Origin: Halichondria panicea
Lineage: Eukaryota > Porifera > Demospongiae > Suberitida > Halichondriidae
Assembly (NCBI RefSeq): GCF_963675165.1
Contig: NC_087392.1
Coordinates: 2,867,001 to 2,931,000 of the forward strand
Length of the DNA: 64,000 bases
Direction: 5' to 3'
The translations under genes and the position numbers were made by a program. The notes below the pieces were generated by a model. The model had not been told where the DNA came from. It did no database searches and worked only from the letters and a program-made list of their open reading frames with translations. Position 1 is the stretch's first letter; each line of letters opens with the position of its first letter. This document shows, in pieces, positions 24,201-35,752 of this stretch.

Positions 24201-25880
24201 GAGTATGTATAACTCAGGGAGTGAATCTGACCAAGAGCCCGAAGACAAGAAGAAACGCAAATCCGACGAGAAGAAACACAGTGGCCCTGTCTTAGATTCG
24301 CTAGATGTTGCTAAGGCGTTTTCAGGTACTGTTGTCAACCCGACGGTCCCTATTCCCCCTCCTTCCAAGGAGCACCGAGAATGGGCAGACAAGCTGCTCT
24401 CAGACCTAACCCCTCGCTCCCGTAAAGATAGCTCAAGGAAGTACGGCAAAAGTGAGGAGAAGCGCTCTCACTCTGACCGACGATCTTCTCAAGGGGAATA
24501 CCACAAAAGTTCACACAAAAAAAGCAGTCGAGACAAGGAAAAAGAATCTTCTTCGAAAAGCAAGGGTACATCTCATAGCCGTTCCAAGTCTTCTGATACA
24601 CCCACTAGTAGCAAAAGGTCAGCCTCTAAGGGCATGTCCCATTCTCCTCCTCCTCCATCTGGACCAAGTTTAGCGACAGGCTTCACCGTACCTAAATCCA
24701 TTAGGGGGAGGTCTCGATCCCCTGGCAAAGGAAACCCAACAAAAAGGAAAAGCCGTCGCTCAAAGTCAGGATCTTTCTCCCCTCCTCTACGCAAGGTCTC
24801 GTACAAAAAGGATCGAAGTCGCAGCAGGTCCCCTCCTCCTAATACTCAACGGTGAGTACCGTAGTACTATATAGAAATTTATGTGTGACACTAACTAATG
24901 CTATTATGTACAAGCTGCTCGGAACAATAATCAGCATTTAGTCTAAGCCTGTATAATCCAATAGCATAAATAACCACGTGTTTTATGATCGCCCAAAAAG
25001 CATAATTAATTTTATGCTTGTACAATTTTTTTAGCACATACGTGTACATACCGTGTAAAATTATAAAGTGCATGCTCTCCAGGCTATAGAGCCTTTTGAG
25101 CTGTTATCATGTAGCCGTTTGAAAGCTTTACAAGATTACATGCGTGGGTTGTGTATACGTATAATTATATATACTTAAGGTGACATATTTTCACAGGTAG
25201 ATTTGTTTGCATTTTTACAGTTTTGTACATTTTGCTGGTATAATTTTTGCAAAATGTCGATCTGGATACATTAAACAAGAGGGCAGCCATTTATTTGCGA
25301 GTACTAATTTTTGCAATTTTACTCGAAATAGCAGAAATTAATACACGCGAAAATATGTCACCTTAAGGTAGACCAGGAAATTATGAGGTCTCCAAATTTA
25401 TTTAAAGGGCCCCAAAATCATTGGAAATCGGCCATGCACTAATTCCCGTATACCCTTCCAGTAAATAGGAAATTACTTTTCCTCTGGTTTTGCTGAGAGA
25501 ATTTTCATGTAGGGATTCGCAAATGATTAACTAATATATATTCGGTACATGTGATTGTGATGTATAATTATGTATAGGTATCAAGGAAAAAGTGTGTCAG
25601 CAGGATTTCAAAGCATGCAGAAATCAAATTGGAGTGAACCCAGGTACTGCTGTGTGTAAATTACACATTCTTTTGCATGCATGTCGATTAATTCTGTAGG
25701 CACCAAAAGAAGGCCAGTCAAGAGGGTCAAAACAAATCAAATTGGAGTGAACCACGGTACACTATGCATGTAACATATGTAAAACAGAACATTGTACTGT
25801 ACAAATTGAGAATTATTACTCTTTCTCTCTCTTGTAGACCCCCTCGACCGAGCCTCCGAATTGTCTCTACAAGAAAATAA
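18208..25880 (+). CDS. PNISR: PNISR-like arginine/serine-rich nuclear protein
   Basis: SR-type nuclear speckle protein. Twelve exons: 18208-18277, 18443-19683, 21212-21815, 21892-22185, 22436-22671, 22743-22823, 23492-23588, 23748-23816, 24194-24851, 25578-25643, 25700-25756 and 25838-25880. All keep frame, giving 1171 residues. Family marks in order: MWPTGGGYYW and SDWAAKAVQWAQQK (PNISR: IDWAALAQAWIAQ), a long Q/P-rich part, then KRKVLPTWLRDELEKMEAKR (PNISR: RRTLPAWIREGLEKMEREKQ). Next is MLTEILLEVTDQEIDVVA (PNISR: LLTEILLDVTDEEIYYVA) and an S/R/K-rich tail with RSRSPPP. Exons 10 and 11 end with near-identical code for KSNWSEPR, a small internal exon duplication. Introns 2 and 6 hold family B elements. 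Confidence 0.87.
19951..21136 (+). mobile_element. Family B element, copy 1, split by a family A insertion
   Basis: Left part 19951-20093 starts TACCCTAGGCCGTGC and carries GTATAGTAGTCTATTGG and a TTTG/TCTG run. The right part resumes at about 20658 (AATAGTGGCAGATTTT) and ends near 21136 with CCAAGGGTTAGCACTTCAGT. Order and sequence match copy 2 at 22870. Lies in PNISR intron 2. Confidence 0.7.
20094..20657 (+). mobile_element. Family A element, copy 5, nested in family B
   Basis: Well preserved: TTATGCCTCGGTG at the left, GT microsatellite at about 20118-20145, the GCACTAGAACGCTAGC core, then CACCGAGGCATCAGC and a GCGGTGC hairpin at the right. AATAGT flanks both sides, but since family B itself carries AATAGT there, a target duplication is not proven. 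Confidence 0.8.
22870..23468 (+). mobile_element. Family B element, copy 2
   Basis: Starts TAACCCGAGGCGCG, followed by GTTATAGTAGTCTGTCTG and a TCTG/TTTG microsatellite. Ends CAGCCGAGGGTTTGCAC with the hairpin GCACTTTAGTGC and then TCTAG. It contains a perfect hairpin with 28-bp arms at 23096-23123 and 23143-23170 (core CACTTCAGCTGAAAATAC). In copy 1 only one arm of that hairpin is seen. Lies in PNISR intron 6. Confidence 0.75.
23910..24079. mobile_element. Family E palindromic element
   Basis: ACCGTATAGCGGGTAATTTT at the left and AAAATTACCCGCTATACG at the right form near-perfect inverted ends about 170 bp apart. In PNISR intron 8. Confidence 0.7.
25174..25369. repeat. Single inverted-repeat element (ends CTTAAGGTGACATATTTTC)
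   Basis: CTTAAGGTGACATATTTTC at 25174 is matched by GAAAATATGTCACCTTAAG ending at 25367, a 19-bp perfect terminal inverted repeat around about 160 bp of AT-rich, non-coding sequence. Lies in PNISR intron 9. Confidence 0.65.
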
Positions 25881-26702
25881 CTCTACGAGGATCAACCTCG
25901 GCTGTTACTGATCAAAATTTATACCAACCTGTTCTTTATTCTAATATAAAGCCTTTTCTTGAGTTAATCATGCCCTTGACACACACGTGTTAGTTACTCG
26001 GTAGCCAGTATGTATAGTGATCCTGCTCTAAAACATGTGCGCGTTAATTGACTAATCATGTAGATATAATAAGGGTATGTATATTATTATTGTGGATAGG
26101 GGGACGGTGATGAAAACGAAAAGTGGCCACCTCAAATTAATTTTTGTTTTAGAAAACAGCGACAGAAAGTTTACAATGACATTGAATTTCACAGTTTTCC
26201 TGTAAATATAGCTGTCTGTACAAAAAAATTGAGTTACAGTTTTCCTACTATAATTGTAGCGGTCTGTATACGTCTAATCAGATCTATGAACTATCTCGGG
26301 GGGGGGGGGGGGTGTTGAAATTACCACTAGTATAATTATAAGACTGAATTAGTAAAACTTTTGTTCTCTAGTTGAATATTAATTATTCGCTATATTTACA
26401 GTACAAAGGACTTTCAGCTTCGCAACTGTGAAAGTCAATGTAAAATGTTTACTATTGCCTACACCCCATGCACAAGTTGTGAACATGGGAAAGGAGTTTT
26501 AATGTCTACTAGACACGGTGACCAGGATTATTTTAATTTGTCTATTTTCTGAAAAGAAAAAAACCGTTTCCCACTGTAGCGATTGCAGTTGATACTAAAC
26601 TTTGATGAGTTGGGTCACATGTTATCGCTAATAAATAATATTATAATTATTGTGAACATAATAAATACAAAATAGAACTCCTATTAATAGTACATTGCTG
26701 TG
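25881..26702. other. Intergenic gap between convergent PNISR and NUS1
   Basis: AT-rich, with a run of G at about 26299-26312. It presumably holds both 3' UTRs. No further gene or repeat was recognised. Confidence 0.5.
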
Positions 26703-28104
26703 CTATTTGCCGTATCTCTGTTGGCATTTAGCAAATCTTTGTAACGATTGGAAAAAATCTTGATATGTCACCTTCCCGTGGCCCTGGAGTGTTCTGCAGA
26801 AGCAAAGCATATCAGGAGTTAGCACAAATTATTATTATTAGTTCCACACACCACAGGAATTGAATCAGATATTATAATTATGGATTTGGGACAAGTGTAA
26901 TCTGTTCAACCAGACTATAGATAGATGTATACTCGTCAAAGCAACATACTGTATCTCAGTAAGTCTCAGTTGCCATGGAGGGAATCCGAGGGTGCTGGAG
27001 GTGCCTCCACAAACCAAGGCCAGATCTGGATCAGGTATGTTGCTGCTCACTGCAAAGAGAACACATGCACTGACAATAATTATATCAGTGTACAAATACC
27101 GTACAGCAGGTATATTTCGAGGGTATAAACTTTTGCGGAATAACCGTTAGAAAGGTTTTCGCAGTACATGCTTAATCAGCGAAAACTGCAAACATTTATA
27201 CCCTCGAAATATACACTCTATACAGTACATATTAAAGCAAACGTACATACTAATTTATCCGTGAGTAAATGACAGTCTACATCTGTTACTCTGATCTGTC
27301 GTTTGAGGACTGATGTTGATAATTTTCTAGCTAGCTCAGTCAATCTCTGTCGCCCGTCTTTTGGAGAGAGTACCAGCACTGTGTGACCAGGACATGAGCC
27401 TGGAATGGAGAGTAGACTGAATGCTGAAAATGAGTGAACATAATTATATAGAATGGCTCCAGTGCAGCTGATGAGCTGTGTCATTCAGCGAAACACTGTG
27501 ACTATTTGGAGTGCCCCTCAAAGTCTTGCTAAGAAATGAGAGGCACTTCAAATGCCACTTGTGTCCTGCACAATGAGCCCTATCAATTAGCTTTTAACAC
27601 AATATTACCATGTTTACTGGCACTAAGCTGTGGTAACTCGGTGACTTCCACCAGAGGCACTGGTGGGCTGAACATCACTTGATGATGCCGAACAATACAC
27701 TGGCGGAGAGTTATAAGTTTTTCATTGAGAGTATCTGTGAGAATGCAACATAATTTAATATCATGGCTGCCATGAACAGAGGGTGTGCATGTACACTTAC
27801 CATTGGGGCTGTAGAGGGATACTGTATTGATACCAGATGCCAATGCCCATACAACAAGCCTTGCTAGATCGTCTAAGTTCAATTGTTCTTCTCTACTGTT
27901 GACAAGAATGGCAATATGCAGTGGAATCTTGTTCAAAGTATTTGCATCCTCCTGAATAGCCTCTAATTTTGTTCCTTTGTGTTTTAAGACAAATAGCATA
28001 CTAGTCCATAACCAACCAAGAGCATAACCAACGTAAATCTTGAACATTCTGGAGTAGTGGAGTGTAGACAGTGTAAAACTCAACAGTCCTTCAGTCACAC
28101 CCAT
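26703..28104 (-). CDS. NUS1: Dehydrodolichyl diphosphate synthase subunit NUS1 (Nogo-B receptor)
   Basis: Non-catalytic partner of DHDDS in the ER cis-prenyltransferase that makes dolichol. Five exons on the minus strand (27801-28104, 27609-27734, 27247-27399, 26950-27049, 26703-26793), all in frame, give 257 residues (human 293). The N-terminus has one hydrophobic helix ([17 protein letters not shown]), as in NgBR. The cis-prenyltransferase-like part contains LPLHIAILV-type [40 protein letters not shown], and near the end [30 protein letters not shown] and [14 protein letters not shown]. The protein ends QQRYGK, keeping the RxG motif that NUS1 gives to the enzyme's active site. Divergent from ABCB7, with 215 bp between starts. 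Confidence 0.93.
27097..27227. mobile_element. Family E element in NUS1 intron
   Basis: ACCGTACAGCAGGTATATTT and, inverted, AAATATACACTCTATACAGT close a 130-bp palindromic element, with TTTATACCCTCGAAATATAC mirrored inside. It nearly fills the 197-bp intron between exons 3 and 4 of NUS1. Confidence 0.65.
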
Positions 28105-28319
28105 TTTAGTGGTTTCTCCTTAGTTACTTGCTTCCTAAAGGTATCATCAGCTCACAAGAACATGCTGTTGCTTAAAACTCTGCTTTTTTGTCTATCTCCT
28201 CTGCATAGCAGATTTATTATAGGGCTGATGAAAACAAGATCTACACGCTGGGGTCAGTTCAATGACCACGTGAAGTTTCCATCCTGTCACAAGCTTGAAT
28301 GCACTAGCATGTGATAACA
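28105..28319. promoter_or_regulatory. Shared 5' region of NUS1 and ABCB7
   Basis: 215 bp between divergent start codons. Promoters for both genes must lie here or within the 5' UTRs. No clear TATA box. Inference from orientation. Confidence 0.4.
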
Positions 28320-31300
28320 ATGGCTGCTCTCATCGTGGCCATACGTTCACCTTGCCTGAGAGCTCCCCTTTCTTTGGCTCCCTATGGAGGTATTTCTAGA
28401 GCCAACCGAACCAGCACTATAGTGAGTCTATCACATTCCCTTCACTTGTTCTCTTTAATCGTTTTCATGTTAATACGTGCGTTTGTATAATATTCACAGA
28501 GTGGTCTTTGGCCTCTACTGTCCAACGTACGTGCACAGAAATGTTACCACAAAACGTGTTCGTACATTGGTAACGTAAGTGATGGTAAGTAAGCGCGGCT
28601 TTAATGTCTAATGGATTTCCTCATCCATGCAGCGACCTCTGAAGGGGCATGTACGTCCTGGAGTAAGGTCCTTCCATGGACCTGGTAATGTCACAGGTGA
28701 GACAGCAAAGCTAGAAGGATGGAGAATCATTAAAGAGATGTTGAGGCACATTTGGCCGCGGGAGCAACCCTCTCTAAAGGCCAGAGTCGTCATTGCTCTG
28801 GGACTCCTAGTTGGAGCAAAGGTGTTTTTATTCCATTATACTACAAATAAATTTACAAAACTTCCCTGTTCAGTTGGCGAATGTCCAAGTGCCATTTTTC
28901 TTTAAGTATGCAGTCGACTACTTTAATAATCTTCCATCTCTATCAACCCCAGAAGGAACCATTATCACTATGGGTACAGCCCTTCTACTTGGATGTAAGT
29001 GGCAGTATTTGCTATTTGTAATTATAGTTTATATTCGTGTCATTCAGATGGAGCTGCCAGGTTGAGCTCATCTTTTTTTAACGAGCTACGAAATGCTGTT
29101 TTTGCCAAAGTTGCTCAGAGCTCCATACGTCGAGTTGCTAAGTCGACTTTTCTCCACCTTCATTCCCTGGACCTCAGCTACCATCTCTCAAAGCAAACAG
29201 GAGCCATGTCTAGAGCAGTAGACAGGGGTACCAGGTAAGGTGGCTGTTGTGCCTGTGTCAATCGTATAAGCATGTACCAGTATACTTATTATGCTTCGGT
29301 GCGCATGTGCAAGCGAGATATATGGTAGTGTGTGCGTCTAGACTGCTACAGCTGCTCCAGGATCAATGAAGTGTAAGTAAGCGTTTCTATAGGCTTCTAG
29401 TCATATTTTGTTGGATTTGGCAAAATATTGCTTTGCCTCGAGTTGAGTTTTGTTTACTCGGAATGTTATTGCAGCCTTTTCAGAAGAGTGCATAGCAAAA
29501 CTTGTCTATGGAGTGTTGGCTACTCGACATAATTATTAGTTAGCTCTGCACTAGAAGGCTAGCTATTGGTAGCTGCAAGAGTGAGAATAGAGCTGCAAGG
29601 CTCTATACTGATGCAGCTATTAATTTTAGACTTGCGAATGATCCTTTTTAGCATCGATCATGGTCGATCATTTCCCACTCTTTGAGTTTCCCTGTGATTA
29701 CAGAATAGCCTGCATTTCAGCAAAATTAAGAACATTATGATATCTGTGTGTACATGTACATGTATATTAGCAATAGCTAGTAGCTTTATGTAGCTTTGAC
29801 ACATCCACCGAGGCATCAGCACCTGTGGTGCTTTATTAGTATAATATAGTGCCTCAATCATTTATTTTCTTCCTTTAGGGGCATTAATTTTATTCTGTCT
29901 GCACTGGTTTTCAACATTTTCCCAACTGCCTTGGAAGTCTCAATGGTGTCTGGAATCCTGGTATGTGCCTGTACTAGGCCTTTTGCCAGTCTCTAACATT
30001 TCTTGCCTCAACATTGCTTGACCCAGGCTTACAAGTTTGGCCCATCCTATGCTGCCCTCGCAGTGGGTACAATCACTCTCTACGGTGCCCTCACTCTTTG
30101 GATCACTCAATGGAGGTTAGTTTCTTCAATAAAGAATGAATTTTATCTTCACATTTATATGGCATATACACACCATTCCCACAGAACTAAGTTCCGGGTT
30201 GACATGAACAAAGCTGATAATGAGGCAGGATCCAAATCCATTGACTCACTCATCAACTTTGAGACAGTGAAGGTTGGTCATGGCACACTGCATACATTTT
30301 TAACCACAGTAACTAAGTTGTATAACAGAAATAGGGGGGACAGCCCTCAGCACTTGGTATTCTTTCTTGATGAATTTGTTGTAATAGGGAGCATGAACCT
30401 ACATGTATTACATGAGTATGGGAGCTTATAGGTAGAAATCCTATAAATAGTTGTTAGGGAAAGTTAATTAGTAAGCGTACATTATATGTACTGTATTTAC
30501 TTGATTAAACGCCCAGGCGTTTATCTCCTAGCAACATCTGTAGAGGGAGATGTTACAGAGGGGGCGTTTAAACGAGATGGGCGCTTATTCGAAACGGGCG
30601 TTTATTGTTATATTACTTCAAACTCTTGCACAGTAGCTATTCTTGGCTGCTGCCACAGCTCTCAGCTTAAATCTTAAGTCGTAGGAGTGGTGTTTCTCCC
30701 TCTGTACCGGTATCTCTCTCTTTGCCGTCATGAATAGTATCTATTATTCTATGCTGCCATGCTTGCAACCACGTGCTACTTCAGCTCCACCCATAGTGCC
30801 ACGCCCCATACATAGGCGATTATTTAAGATGGACGTTTATTGACAAAGACAGAGCTTTACCATGGGCGTTTAAACGAGATGGGGGTTTAATCAAGTAAAT
30901 ACGGTATGTAATAATAATATACATGTATATTACAGTGCATACATTTTACAAATGTGTTGCTAAAACTCTCTTAGAAGAGTTTTTGATAGTACTATCAAAA
31001 ATCTAGCTTGCTAAAAATTAGTATCTGGGTGTGCACAAGGTTCACACTTTGCTTTGAATAGGAGGCATTCACGGTTGGCAAGTATGGTTAAAACTGATAC
31101 TCTCATTAAAGTGGCATGCTCCTTCATCTGATGGTTAATATTATTGTTCTGAATTTCCAATAGGCTTTTGAAGTTGTTGTCATATTCTAGGGAAAACTTA
31201 TTGACATGTTACCAGTTCCAAATTCTTCGAATCGAATTAAACAAGTAACTTTTTCTGCTCGATTGCTATAGCAAGGCATGTCATTGACAAACGAAGGCTA

Positions 31301-34300
31301 ATACCGCCTCGTTGGATTTCTGTTTAATATGCACAAAGCAAAATCATTGAAATCATTTTTTTCATGTACAAACGCTTGTTGGCACCAAAAGTGCATGAGA
31401 ATGGGTGCTTGTGTTTTTATTAAATGGTAAATTGAGCCAGCAGTGATACAGTTTTACTTTGAATTTTCTTCACTTTAAATCTGTATCGGGTTTGCTGTCT
31501 CCTTCTTGTGTCCCTGCATGAATTCTTCATGTTGGATGTTCATACATGTACATGTATATACGATTCTGGATAGTGCTTAATAATTAAAGTAATTACCGGT
31601 ACGTATTTGTGACACCTTTCTCCTAATTAATGCTGCAGTATTTCAACAATGAGCACTATGAGGCTGAGGTGTACGATAAGATATTGAGCAAGTATCAATC
31701 AGCGTCTCTGAAGACCACCACCAGTCTCTCTCTCCTCTCCTTCACACAGAGTGCAGTGTTCAGTGTGGCCCTCACTGCTGTCATGATTATGGCCAGTCAG
31801 GGAATCACACAAGGTACAGAGAGTTCCTTAATTGTTATTCGGGCACATTACCCAGTCACTCTTTAGTCTACAGTAGTTTCCTATGGCTTTGAAAAATAAT
31901 GTATAGTGGGAAGATTTAGCAAATACTTATTATGCCTCAGTGCACATGCACAAGCGAGGTATACAGTAGTGTGTTTGTGTGTCTGTGTGTAGACTGCTAC
32001 AGCTGCTCAAGGATCAATGAAGTGCAAGTAAGAGTTTCTGTAGGCTTCTAGTCATGTTTTCTTGGATTTTAATTTGTGGATTTGCAAAATAATGCTTCGT
32101 TCTCGAGTTATGCCTAGTTTTTGCAGCCTTTTCAGAAGAGCGCGTAGCCAAACTTGTTTACCGAGTGTTGCTACTCTACTTAGTACTTAGCTCTGCACTA
32201 GAATTTTAGACTTGGCATCGATCGTTTTTAACAACAATCATGGTCTATCATTACCCACTCCTTGAGTTTGCATGCAGCAAAAGCAAAATTAATTAATGCA
32301 AAAATGTTCATCGTGTGTATATAAAAGCTATTAGTAGCTTTGGCATCTCCACCGAGGTAACAGCACCTGCGGTGCTTTCATTAATTAGGGAATGAGGCCA
32401 ATGGCGGTTTTGATGCGACTTGTTTATTGTGTGGTGTAATTCGACATCTCTACTAATTAACTCACTATACAGTATCCTCATTTTTGGGGGGTTATTAGTT
32501 GGTTGATTCTCTCAGATGATGTGAGTTTATGCCAGCTGTTTTCTACATTGTAAGTGAATTTCAGTTTGGAGAACTAAATGAAGCAATTCTAGGTTTTTCA
32601 GACTGACACTTATGGTCCACTGAATCTTCTTGTTCAGTACATTTTGCTGTTTGTAATTTATGGTGCTAGCACTTTCTGTCTCCAATGCTTCACCAAGGGT
32701 TACCACTAGTTCATAGTTGTCAATGGGATGTATGTTTGTGATGTGGTCTTGTGGTTTGACAGTGCGTAGTTTGTGAATAGAATTTGGAGTGTGTAACTAT
32801 GCAGTGCAAATAAATGTGTGGTTGGCCCTCGTGGCGCAATGGTAGCGCGTTGGACTTCTAATTCAAAGGTTGTGGGTTCGAGTCCCATCGGGGGTGTTCT
32901 TCTTTTTCCTGTTGTGACCATTACATATTTTGATTCCGTAAACTGTTTGGAAGCCCTTGATAATTATAATTATGCTTTGTACAGTGTTTATGTTCTCCTG
33001 CATTTTCATAAACCATTGTAACAGGTACTATGACTGTCGGAGACTTGGTAATGGTGAATGGACTTCTTTTTCAGCTCTCCATTCCGCTAAACTTTCTGGG
33101 GTCAGTGTACAGAGACATTAGGCAAGCGCTGGTGGACATGCAAAATATGTTCAATCTGCTCAGTCTTCATCCAGGAATAGAGGTGAACTCTTTTCAGAGA
33201 TAGGTTACAGTAAACACTGTCATTAAAGTTACGGTAAACCATTTGCTCATTATGGCATTCCAGCTCAAACACAATAATTATACTGACAGCTTGCATCTAC
33301 TCCTGACATAATATTTGACTAATATTGCATGAAATTATTGAAGCTTGATACTTAATTGTTATTCAAACATAAAACACCTAATACTCATGTGCTTATACAG
33401 TCACGACATTTATAGTTTCACAAAATTCGGTGACTCTGTCTGTATGCTTACAAACACACGTAGTGCATCATGTATGGGATAGCTAGTTACGTTTAAATGT
33501 TCACAGGATAAACCGGGAGCACCAGCGATTCATTGCTGCCCTGAAACTTCTACTGTTACCTTTGAGAATGTGTATTTCGGTTATGACAAGGAAAGAACAA
33601 TTTTAAACGGACTCAGTTTCCGCGTACCAGCTGGCAAGAAGGTTGCCATCGTAGGAGGAAGTGGTTCAGGGTAAGTTTGTAGTATTACTCACCATTATCT
33701 TCCAGGTGACCATCACAGTCAGTCCTGGTTATTTTGCGTAGTTGTGCAGCTGCAGTGTACATTAATAACTAAGTATAGGCCTTAGCGGACTTTGCTTGGA
33801 AAAATAGGTGCTCCTAAGTATAATGGAGAATATAATGCTGGGTAAAATTAATATTCTGACGTTGCTGACAAACTATACATGTAGGTACAAACAAGTAAGC
33901 GTGAAAGCTTAAAAACACTGTCAGTAATTTGTTTTCTCAACAACAAGAATCTTTTATGAAGAAGACTACAAGTACCTACAGCTGGCCGTTATGTAACACA
34001 ACTGTACGAACAATTATAGAAAATATGATTTCTATGTTACAATACAATGTAACTACATGTACATGGTTCTATCTCAATTGACTGTCATTCCTGTGTACCG
34101 TGGCTATGTCACTCTAGCGTGTAATTAATAGCAGCATAATCGGTGGATAAAAGAAATGAAAAATAGGTCAATGGTCAAGCAAAATTCTCAGGCCTAAATC
34201 TATACAGTAGACTCTCGTTAATCCGGCCACCCTTGGGACAGTGCAGCTCGGCCGGAATAGCGAATAGGCCGCATTTCAGAAAATAGCCGCTGCTAAAAAA

Positions 34301-35617
34301 ACGACTTTACCTCAAATCTAGTGACTAAATTTTGGGTTCTGTCTTGAGGATAATGAAGGGTAATGAATCATTATGCTCTCTATTCAAACCACACCCAAAA
34401 TGTCATATCCAGCCGTAATAAATATTCACCTAGTTTGGGGCCAGCCTCTTTCGCAGTCCCTTTTTTTTTATTCTTTGTCACAAGGAACTGGAGGAACAAA
34501 GAAAGAAAGAAATGACAAAGAACAGAAAAATGAGGGCCTGCAAAGGAGGCTAGTTCGGGGCAGCCAGTACTGGCCAATATACGGAATAATAGTGAGCTAG
34601 TGGCCGCATTTCAGGACAAGTTTTATGGAGTAAACATCTAGTTGGCAATCCATGCCAAACCAAATGGCCGGTATATCGAGATGGCCATACTTTAGAGAGC
34701 CAGAATAACTACTTGATTTTTTTGCTCGTAACTATTGTCTGTCTTAATTGCAGTAAATCTACTATTGTGAGGCTCCTATATCGATTTTATGATCCAATGG
34801 AAGGCCGTGTCCTGATTGGGGACCAAGACATCAAAGACTTGAGTTTGACCAGTGTGAGAAAGACAATAGGAGTGGTGCCCCAGGACTCCGTACTTTTCCA
34901 CAACTCCATCTACTACAATGTAGCATATGGGAGACTTAATGCCAGCAGAGATGAGGTGATGGACACCATCAAACTGGCCGATTTGCAGACAGCCATTGAG
35001 CACATGCCAAACAAGTACGAAACACAAGTTGGAGAGAGGGGACTTAAGTTATCAGGTAAGCCTAAATATTTCGGACCCGTCCCTTGGAGTTCTAGTTATT
35101 ATAAGGGTAATGTTATTGCGTTAAAATTATTATAGTATGCAATAAAATAATTATGAGCAATCGCAAGGCCCTGACACAATAGATTTACTGATTATACGTG
35201 TAGGTGGAGAAAAGCAGAGAGTAGCCATTGCAAGAGCCGTGTTAAAAGGATCTCCCATCTTGGTTTATGATGAAGCGACGTCATCCCTGGATTCTATTAC
35301 AGAACAGGTGATTCATACATACATGTAGTTGTAACACTAGCTGTTATAATTATGTATGGGTATTATTGTTAACCAGTATAATTATAATTATGTTTCTCTC
35401 CGTATAGAATATTTTGTCTGCTATGCAAGAAATAATTCGAGGAAAGACATCAATTTTTATTGCCCATCGCCTGTCTACTGTTGTTGATGCTGACGAGATT
35501 TTTGTCTTGGGAGAAGGAAAAGTGATTGAACATGGCAGTCACTCAGAGCTTATCTCAAGCCCAAGCTCACTGTACTCTGAGCTCTGGGCAAGACAATACA
35601 CGCAAGGGTTTCCCTAA
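28320..35617 (+). CDS. ABCB7: Mitochondrial ABC half-transporter ABCB7 (Atm1-type)
   Basis: Inner-membrane exporter that feeds the cytosolic iron-sulfur pathway. Fourteen exons (28320-28421, 28500-28574, 28633-28821, 28874-28994, 29048-29234, 29879-29960, 30027-30115, 30185-30272, 31639-31813, 33025-33182, 33507-33670, 34754-35055, 35204-35307, 35408-35617) give 681 residues (human 752). N-terminal [20 protein letters not shown] is a mitochondrial presequence. The membrane half keeps [40 protein letters not shown] and [20 protein letters not shown]. The ATPase half has Walker A GGSGSGKST (split by an intron), the Q-loop [10 protein letters not shown], the signature [14 protein letters not shown], Walker [13 protein letters not shown] and the switch [14 protein letters not shown]. 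The human C-terminal extension is missing. Introns carry family A copies, a TA-flanked element, a tRNA and a pogo-like element. Confidence 0.96.
29288..29838 (+). mobile_element. Family A element, copy 6
   Basis: TTATGCTTCGGTGCGCATG at the left (here the GT microsatellite is almost gone), core GCTAGCTATTGGTAGCTGC, then CACCGAGGCATCAGCACC and GGTGC at the right. In ABCB7 intron 5. Confidence 0.75.
30491..30904. mobile_element. TA-flanked MITE with ends CTGTATTTACTTGATTAAAC
   Basis: Left end CTGTATTTACTTGATTAAAC and right end GTTTAATCAAGTAAATACGG are inverted over about 20 bp and flanked by TA on both sides. Inside, GGGCGTTT motifs repeat in both directions. About 414 bp with no coding capacity. 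A Tc1/mariner- or pogo-type non-autonomous element is likely. In ABCB7 intron 8. Confidence 0.75.
31930..32383 (+). mobile_element. Family A element, copy 7
   Basis: TTATGCCTCAGTGCACATGC at the left, a short GT run, CACCGAGGTAACAGCACC and GCGGTGC hairpin at the right. The core is shortened: the GCTAGCTATT block is deleted. In ABCB7 intron 9, about 440 bp before the tRNA. Confidence 0.75.
32825..32896 (+). tRNA. tRNA-Arg (anticodon TCT)
   Basis: 72-nt cloverleaf. Acceptor GCCCTCG pairs with CGGGGGT at all 7 positions (two G-U). The D-stem is GCGC/GCGC. The anticodon stem TTGGA/TTCAA encloses the loop CTTCTAA, so the anticodon is TCT, reading AGA. The T-arm is GTGGG-TTCGAGT-CCCAT. The A box (TGGCGCAATGG) and B box (GGTTCGAGTCC) are intact, and a T5 run about 9 nt downstream suits Pol III termination. 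There is no tRNA intron. It lies inside ABCB7 intron 9 on the same strand. Confidence 0.95.
34205..34708. mobile_element. Pogo/Tigger-like non-autonomous element, one end trimmed
   Basis: Left end CAGTAGACTCTCGTTAATCC after TA. The right end (read on the minus strand TATTCTGGCTCTCTAAAGTA) matches the inner part of the other end of the 39195 copy but lacks the last 14 or so bases. No transposase is visible. In ABCB7 intron 11. Confidence 0.7.
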
Positions 35618-35752
35618 AAATTGGAGCTAAATGAAAATAATGACAATTAGGTAACAAATTCTCAGTTATTAATGATCACTGTCGCACGTACATTTTTATA
35701 CACAAACAAATTAATGAGTATTTGGATTTGTTCCTGTGTATGTTCAAATGAG

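Noticed and set aside
30003-30431. Continuous frame extending past the ABCB7 donor at 30273
   Set aside because: Only the two exon parts match ABCB7. The extension lacks similarity, and GT-AG splicing to 31639 restores the conserved YFNNE sequence.
32706-33021. Open frames on both strands over the 32.8-kb site
   Set aside because: They overlap a complete tRNA-Arg on the plus strand and have no protein-like features; the tRNA explains the sequence.
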